A DNA stretch of 64,000 nucleotides from Apostichopus japonicus (taxonomy: Eukaryota; Echinodermata; Holothuroidea; Aspidochirotida; Stichopodidae). Positions 61,901-64,000 of this stretch are shown piece after piece. Location: assembly GCF_037975245.1 (NCBI RefSeq), contig NC_092565.1:4277499-4341498 (forward strand), written 5' to 3'. The notes under the pieces are model-generated. The model worked only from the letters and a program-made list of their open reading frames with translations. It had not been told where the DNA came from and ran no database searches. Each line of letters begins with the position of its first letter. Within the stretch, counting starts at the first letter, position 1. A program made the translations under genes and the position numbers.

Positions 61901-62008
61901 ATCCAACATAACTTTATCCAGCTCCCTCTCGTTGGCAGATACATGCAGCAAGAAGGAACTTCGTTGACGCGAAGGATCGTTCGCCATGGATGCTTTTGTA
62001 CTTGCCAT
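45049..62008 (-). CDS. KANSL3: KANSL3, NSL complex subunit 3 (gene span, 13 coding exons)
   Basis: Joining the 13 exons listed below gives 3609 nt, 1202 aa plus stop, with consistent phases at all junctions. The protein aligns by eye with vertebrate KANSL3 through the N-terminal helical region ([44 protein letters not shown]), the alpha/beta-hydrolase-like core ([60 protein letters not shown]), a Lys-rich segment and a long Ser/Thr/Pro-rich tail. KANSL3 is a nuclear subunit of the NSL complex with the acetyltransferase KAT8/MOF, acting on H4 at promoters, and also binds microtubule minus ends in mitosis. Human KANSL3 is about 900 aa; the excess here is in the C-terminal low-complexity tail. 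Ser360 occupies the hydrolase nucleophile position, but the usual Asp and His positions hold Ser and Glu, so catalysis is doubtful. Confidence 0.95.
47960..48487 (-). pseudogene. Penelope-like GIY-YIG endonuclease domain
   Basis: Continues the element after two frameshifts (one near 48560-48570, one at the G7 run on the plus strand, 48525-48531). Features are a Cys-containing linker ([11 protein letters not shown]), then [10 protein letters not shown] and [17 protein letters not shown], the GIY-YIG core with its Arg, ending in FHYCN before the stop. Penelope-type endonucleases use this domain to nick target DNA. Confidence 0.82.
48566..49492 (-). pseudogene. Penelope-like reverse transcriptase fragment
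   Basis: An open frame of about 309 codons from 49492 down to 48566. Visible RT motifs in order: [14 protein letters not shown] (motif A), [19 protein letters not shown] (motif B), YIDDIFMLW (motif C with the catalytic Asp pair), and IPFLDVLV (motif D region). The 5' part of the RT is missing at the inversion junction near 49487-49500, and the frame ends at a premature stop just after KLGAL. Confidence 0.85.
49487..49737 (+). repeat. Inverted copy of the Penelope-like 3' end
   Basis: Reverse-complement match to 47850-48102 with few differences. It includes the CTGAAGAAGAGC...GCTCGAAA segment and the A/T-rich CCCTTTTTTTCTTGTGG end. Confidence 0.88.
50241..50745 (-). CDS. KANSL3: KANSL3 exon 12 (Ser/Thr/Pro-rich)
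   Basis: Acceptor GTACTTTCAG|GGC, donor GAGATG|GTAAGT, phase 1. Encodes residues 541-708, low complexity, with an irregular internal repeat of [12 protein letters not shown]-like units (about 50445-50575) and a short ordered-looking string [16 protein letters not shown]. Confidence 0.9.
51556..51774 (-). CDS. KANSL3: KANSL3 exon 11 (Lys-rich)
   Basis: Acceptor CAATTTGTAG|GAT, donor GTAGAG|GTACGA. Begins [11 protein letters not shown], closing the conserved domain, then a charged run ([15 protein letters not shown]), probably a nuclear localisation signal or helix. Residues 468-540. Confidence 0.92.
52071..52127 (+). mobile_element. Retroposon 3'-tail remnant beside a KANSL3 splice donor
   Basis: TGTAAAGCGCTTTGAGCAG...GCGCTATATAAATATTACT matches the widespread SINE/LINE 3'-end hairpin design (AAGCGC paired with GCGCTAT, then an ATT-type tail). 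The tail reaches to within a few bases of the exon-10 donor. The body of the element, if any, would extend leftward into the AT-rich intron. Confidence 0.5.
52128..52349 (-). CDS. KANSL3: KANSL3 exon 10
   Basis: Acceptor TTTACGCAG|GAC, donor ATC|GTAAGT. Encodes [20 protein letters not shown], then [25 protein letters not shown] and [10 protein letters not shown] (residues 394-467), the C-terminal part of the hydrolase-like fold. Confidence 0.95.
53471..53545 (-). CDS. KANSL3: KANSL3 exon 9
   Basis: Acceptor TTGACTCTAG|ATA, donor CGAGGG|GTAAGA. Encodes [20 protein letters not shown] then NGYRG (residues 369-393); the VVCLGFP strand matches vertebrate KANSL3. Confidence 0.92.
54396..54467 (-). 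CDS. KANSL3: KANSL3 exon 8 (nucleophile elbow)
   Basis: Acceptor CAATGACAG|CTG, donor ACTCAG|GTAGGA. Encodes residues 345-368: [20 protein letters not shown] then VATQ. G358-W-S360-V-G362 fits the GxSxG nucleophile elbow of alpha/beta hydrolases. Confidence 0.93.
54881..55096 (-). CDS. KANSL3: KANSL3 exon 7 (start of hydrolase-like fold)
   Basis: Acceptor TTGATGTACAG|GGT, donor TTGAG|GTCAGT. Encodes residues 273-344: [16 protein letters not shown] (first strand), [20 protein letters not shown], then a helix ending GKVVE. Confidence 0.93.
55097..57508 (-). other. KANSL3 intron between exons 6 and 7
   Basis: 2.4 kb of AT-rich DNA with the (TA)n tract; no gene or other element recognised. The remaining KANSL3 introns (for example 52350-53470, 54468-54880, 58943-60020 and 61044-61778) likewise show no coding content. 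Confidence 0.6.
55770..55931. repeat. (TA)n microsatellite in a KANSL3 intron
   Basis: About 160 bp of TA dinucleotides with periodic ATC/GAT interruptions, in the intron between exons 6 and 7. Confidence 0.9.
57509..57649 (-). CDS. KANSL3: KANSL3 exon 6
   Basis: Acceptor CTGTTTCCAG|ATT, donor AACCC|GTAAGT. Encodes IPSLIDKM, a Ser-rich linker, then [20 protein letters not shown] (residues 226-272), one of the best conserved KANSL3 strings. Confidence 0.94.
58302..58403 (-). CDS. KANSL3: KANSL3 exon 5
   Basis: Acceptor TTTTTTCAG|GAT, donor CCAAAG|GTCAGT. Encodes [20 protein letters not shown] then [14 protein letters not shown], residues 192-225, a predicted helical segment. Confidence 0.92.
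58859..58942 (-). CDS. KANSL3: KANSL3 exon 4
   Basis: Acceptor TATTGTCAG|ACT, donor GGATGG|GTTAGT. Encodes [20 protein letters not shown] then RTLAAVGW, residues 164-191. Confidence 0.92.
60021..60111 (-). CDS. KANSL3: KANSL3 exon 3
   Basis: Acceptor GCTGCGTAG|G, donor GAAGGG|GTAAGT. Encodes [20 protein letters not shown] then [10 protein letters not shown] (residues 133-163 with the shared Arg codon), parallel to the vertebrate TGWT...KLF...LQSDRLARLANEG segment. Confidence 0.92.
60876..61043 (-). CDS. KANSL3: KANSL3 exon 2
   Basis: Acceptor TACATCTCGCAG|C at 61043, donor AACAG|GTACGG at 60876. Encodes [20 protein letters not shown] and [10 protein letters not shown], matching the conserved KANSL3 N-terminal segment. 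Confidence 0.92.
61779..62008 (-). CDS. KANSL3: KANSL3 coding exon 1
   Basis: Encodes residues 1-76 and two bases of codon 77. The start ATG at 62008 has A at -3 and G at +4, and sits 16 nt after a splice acceptor (TTAACTAG|, 62025/62024), so the 5' UTR is split. Key strings are [27 protein letters not shown] and AKMLFVPK. It ends AG|GCAAGT, a GC donor, which is the junction that joins exon 2 in frame with a strong acceptor. Confidence 0.9.
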
Positions 62009-62023
62009 CCTTGCAAAGTCACT

Positions 62024-63521
62024 TCTAGTTAACAATAAAAATATGAAAAATATGAGATTTGCAAAGAGTTTATAATCTTGCTAATGTTCAAAGATCTAGA
62101 AGACACAAGTCAATGTACAGGGATAACTTTAGGCTGCCCAACCTATGACAATTTGGCACATAATTCTTTTTAAGTTGATTAGTGCCATTACCAATACCAG
62201 CGGCAGCATACACAGCAATGCAACAACAACACTTCGGTATCCAGTCCAAACGTCCCTTTACCAAAACGTCCCCGCTTTTTTAAGACCAAAACGTCCCTGC
62301 AGTCAAAACGTCCCTGTGAGTCAAAACGTCCCTGCTTTTATAATCAGTTGGAATGCAAGTGTGGATGCCCGATGTTTTAAAACTTTTTTTTTAAACACAA
62401 GTTGGTTTCTAAATGAATATATACGATATTGAGGGAAGGGAATGAAAAAGTTTGTTTTTTGGTTTACGTACAACAAGTTACTTTTGGAACATGCGAGACG
62501 GGCTGGATGAAAGTGATATGTATTTTCCATTAGCACATATGTTTATTTTTTTTTCTGAAGACACTTTTTATTTTTGATTTTCGTGATTCTTTGCCTATTT
62601 TTCTACCCTTTTCCAGAATTTATTCTGCCCTCTTATTTGTTGATGCTTTGTATGGGGCATTTGTATTTTTGATGGGGCACGTACCCGTGACAAAATTTTA
62701 CTTTGTAAAAATAAACGATAAGTGATTTCACTGAATTTAAAATATTATATAGATATATATATATATTGTATAGTAAATTTCTTTTTTAATTCCTTTTGTA
62801 TAATATTTTTTGTTTTCGTTAATTCGTTAATTCACTGAAAAACATTTAGCGTATACCTTTTTCATACCAAATATAATTAAACGATATAGTCCTTCATGAT
62901 TTATTTAGCGCCTGTAATCCAACTTGCATGCCGATAACTTAGCCAAATTATAATTTAAAATTAATATATATTCACAACTGTGAATGAATGTGATAGACGG
63001 GGACGTTTTGACTTACGGGGACGTTTTGACCAACAGGGATGTTTTGACCAAAAGCGGGGAAGTTTTGGTACGGGGACGTTTTGACTGGTAAGCAACACTT
63101 CTATGCTTAAGCTTCATCTCAGTAGAGAATTGGCCCAACAGAGCTTCTTTAGGAATATTTCGTCTAGTGACTTAAAAGTATCAAGAATTCCTAGCCAAAC
63201 AACTATTTGAATCCTTACACAAGTAGGCCTAGGCTATTAACTACACATAGGCTAGGCTGAGGCTAAATGTTTCGTGCTATTCATGCTGTTTTGTTCCTCA
63301 CTTGCAGGTTATACCACCCTGCCGTGACAACTTCAACCTAATACTAGGCCAATATCTAGATCTGAAAATGAGTTGGATTTACACCTAAAAGCGGTTAGGC
63401 CTACGTCAGAATAGAAATAAGTCGCTTCAATTGCTTGTCAATGATTACTAGGCCTAGCCATCTATGTTACTGTAGGCTATCCCTGTTGATGACGCTATGC
63501 GGGTGATCGATTCAACTTACG
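62024..63521 (-). other. Probable 5' UTR intron of KANSL3
   Basis: The acceptor TTAACTAG| at 62025/62024 precedes the start codon by 16 nt. A strong donor, GCC|GTAAGT, is at 63521/63520 on the same strand. This would place a non-coding first exon upstream of 63521 and an intron that contains the 858-bp MITE. The exon pair is plausible, but I have no transcript evidence. Confidence 0.35.
62235..63092. mobile_element. 858-bp MITE with AAAACGTCCC repeats
   Basis: The octamer CAACACTT flanks both sides (62227-62234 and 63093-63100). The ends, CGGTATCCAGTC and its counterpart GACTGGTAAG, are followed inward by serial copies of CAAAACGTCCC(C/T)G on the left and CGGGGACGTTTTG on the right, giving ~100 bp of imperfect terminal inverted repeats. 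The centre is AT-rich with no ORF of note. The 8-bp duplication suggests hAT-type mobilisation, though the terminal bases differ slightly between ends. Confidence 0.7.
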
Positions 63522-64000
63522 GCAGGTTCAACTACAAAAACAACAATCTGTTGTGCTTCCTCGTCCACCTGGTTCATTTGCAACACGTTTTACATTCAAG
63601 AGATGTTTCCTTATTCCCCTAGTTCGACACTGAAAAACCTTTGAACAAGTTTGTGGCGGCAACCACCGACTTTTAGTAATGTACTGTATAGTAATGTACT
63701 TCATTAACAATCCTGCACGTTTTGTACTTATATTGTAACTTCCATATACGACCAGTACAAGTATAATCTGTACACAGCTTGAGCGTGTCTTACAATGTTT
63801 ACATGCTTTCGCACATAAAGTGTTTGGAGGGCCGATCACGCATTACGCCTTTAATTTTTTTATGGCTATATACTTCCAGGACGAATGTTTTTGTGAAGTC
63901 AGCTTTCCCCTTCTTCTGGTTGGCTCTAGCTTTATTACATTTGTTTATACATTTATTCGGAAAGAGATATGTTTGTCTATGTAACACCTTACTTTCCCTG
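63522..64000. other. Upstream flank of KANSL3
   Basis: This should contain the KANSL3 promoter and first non-coding exon if the 63521 donor is used. No TATA box or other gene was recognised; the short ORFs here have no family resemblance. Confidence 0.35.

Overview
This is an animal (metazoan) genomic window. Genes are split by GT-AG introns, intergenic DNA is AT-rich and full of (TA)n microsatellites and poly-G/C tracts, and there are many short non-autonomous DNA transposons plus one Penelope-like retroelement. The three genes recognised and the general texture (for example frequent AGGCCTAGG-like strings) suggest a deuterostome invertebrate, most likely an echinoderm and perhaps a sea cucumber. 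That assignment is inference from reading, not from a search.

Layout. (1) 1-7645: no recognisable gene; a cryptic simple repeat, a (TA)n tract and an AACGTT-rich MITE. (2) 7646-14136, minus strand: a complete three-exon homeobox gene of the Not/NOTO (notochord homeobox) class, 314 aa, with an N-terminal eh1-type repressor motif and an intron between homeodomain positions 44 and 45. (3) 14137-27556: a 13 kb gap between two divergently transcribed developmental transcription-factor genes. It holds a 481-bp fold-back element built from a 19-bp palindrome, a CGAATGACA-repeat element, and a 170-bp tandem array interrupted by a 1.1 kb long-TIR element with a 9-bp target duplication. (4) 27714-28832, plus strand: the large first coding exon of ATOH8 (Net-family bHLH), preceded by short upstream ORFs. 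(5) 28833-45048: mostly non-coding. It contains (TA)n tracts, two weak orphan-exon candidates, and a 2.3 kb composite hAT-like element bounded by one shared 8-bp target duplication. (6) 45049-62008, minus strand: a complete coding sequence for KANSL3 (NSL histone acetyltransferase complex subunit 3), 13 coding exons and 1202 codons, with phases that agree at every junction. A Penelope-like element sits in its last intron. (7) 62009-64000: the likely 5' UTR/promoter side of KANSL3, with an 858-bp MITE.

The genes do not form an operon. Not and ATOH8 are divergent; ATOH8 and KANSL3 are convergent. All three human orthologues (NOTO, ATOH8, KANSL3) lie on chromosome 2, so the window probably preserves an old linkage. 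The most unusual material is the set of transposable elements with clear internal logic (composite, nested, inverted). In KANSL3 the notable points are a Ser in the hydrolase nucleophile-elbow position and a GC-AG first coding intron that the reading frame favours.
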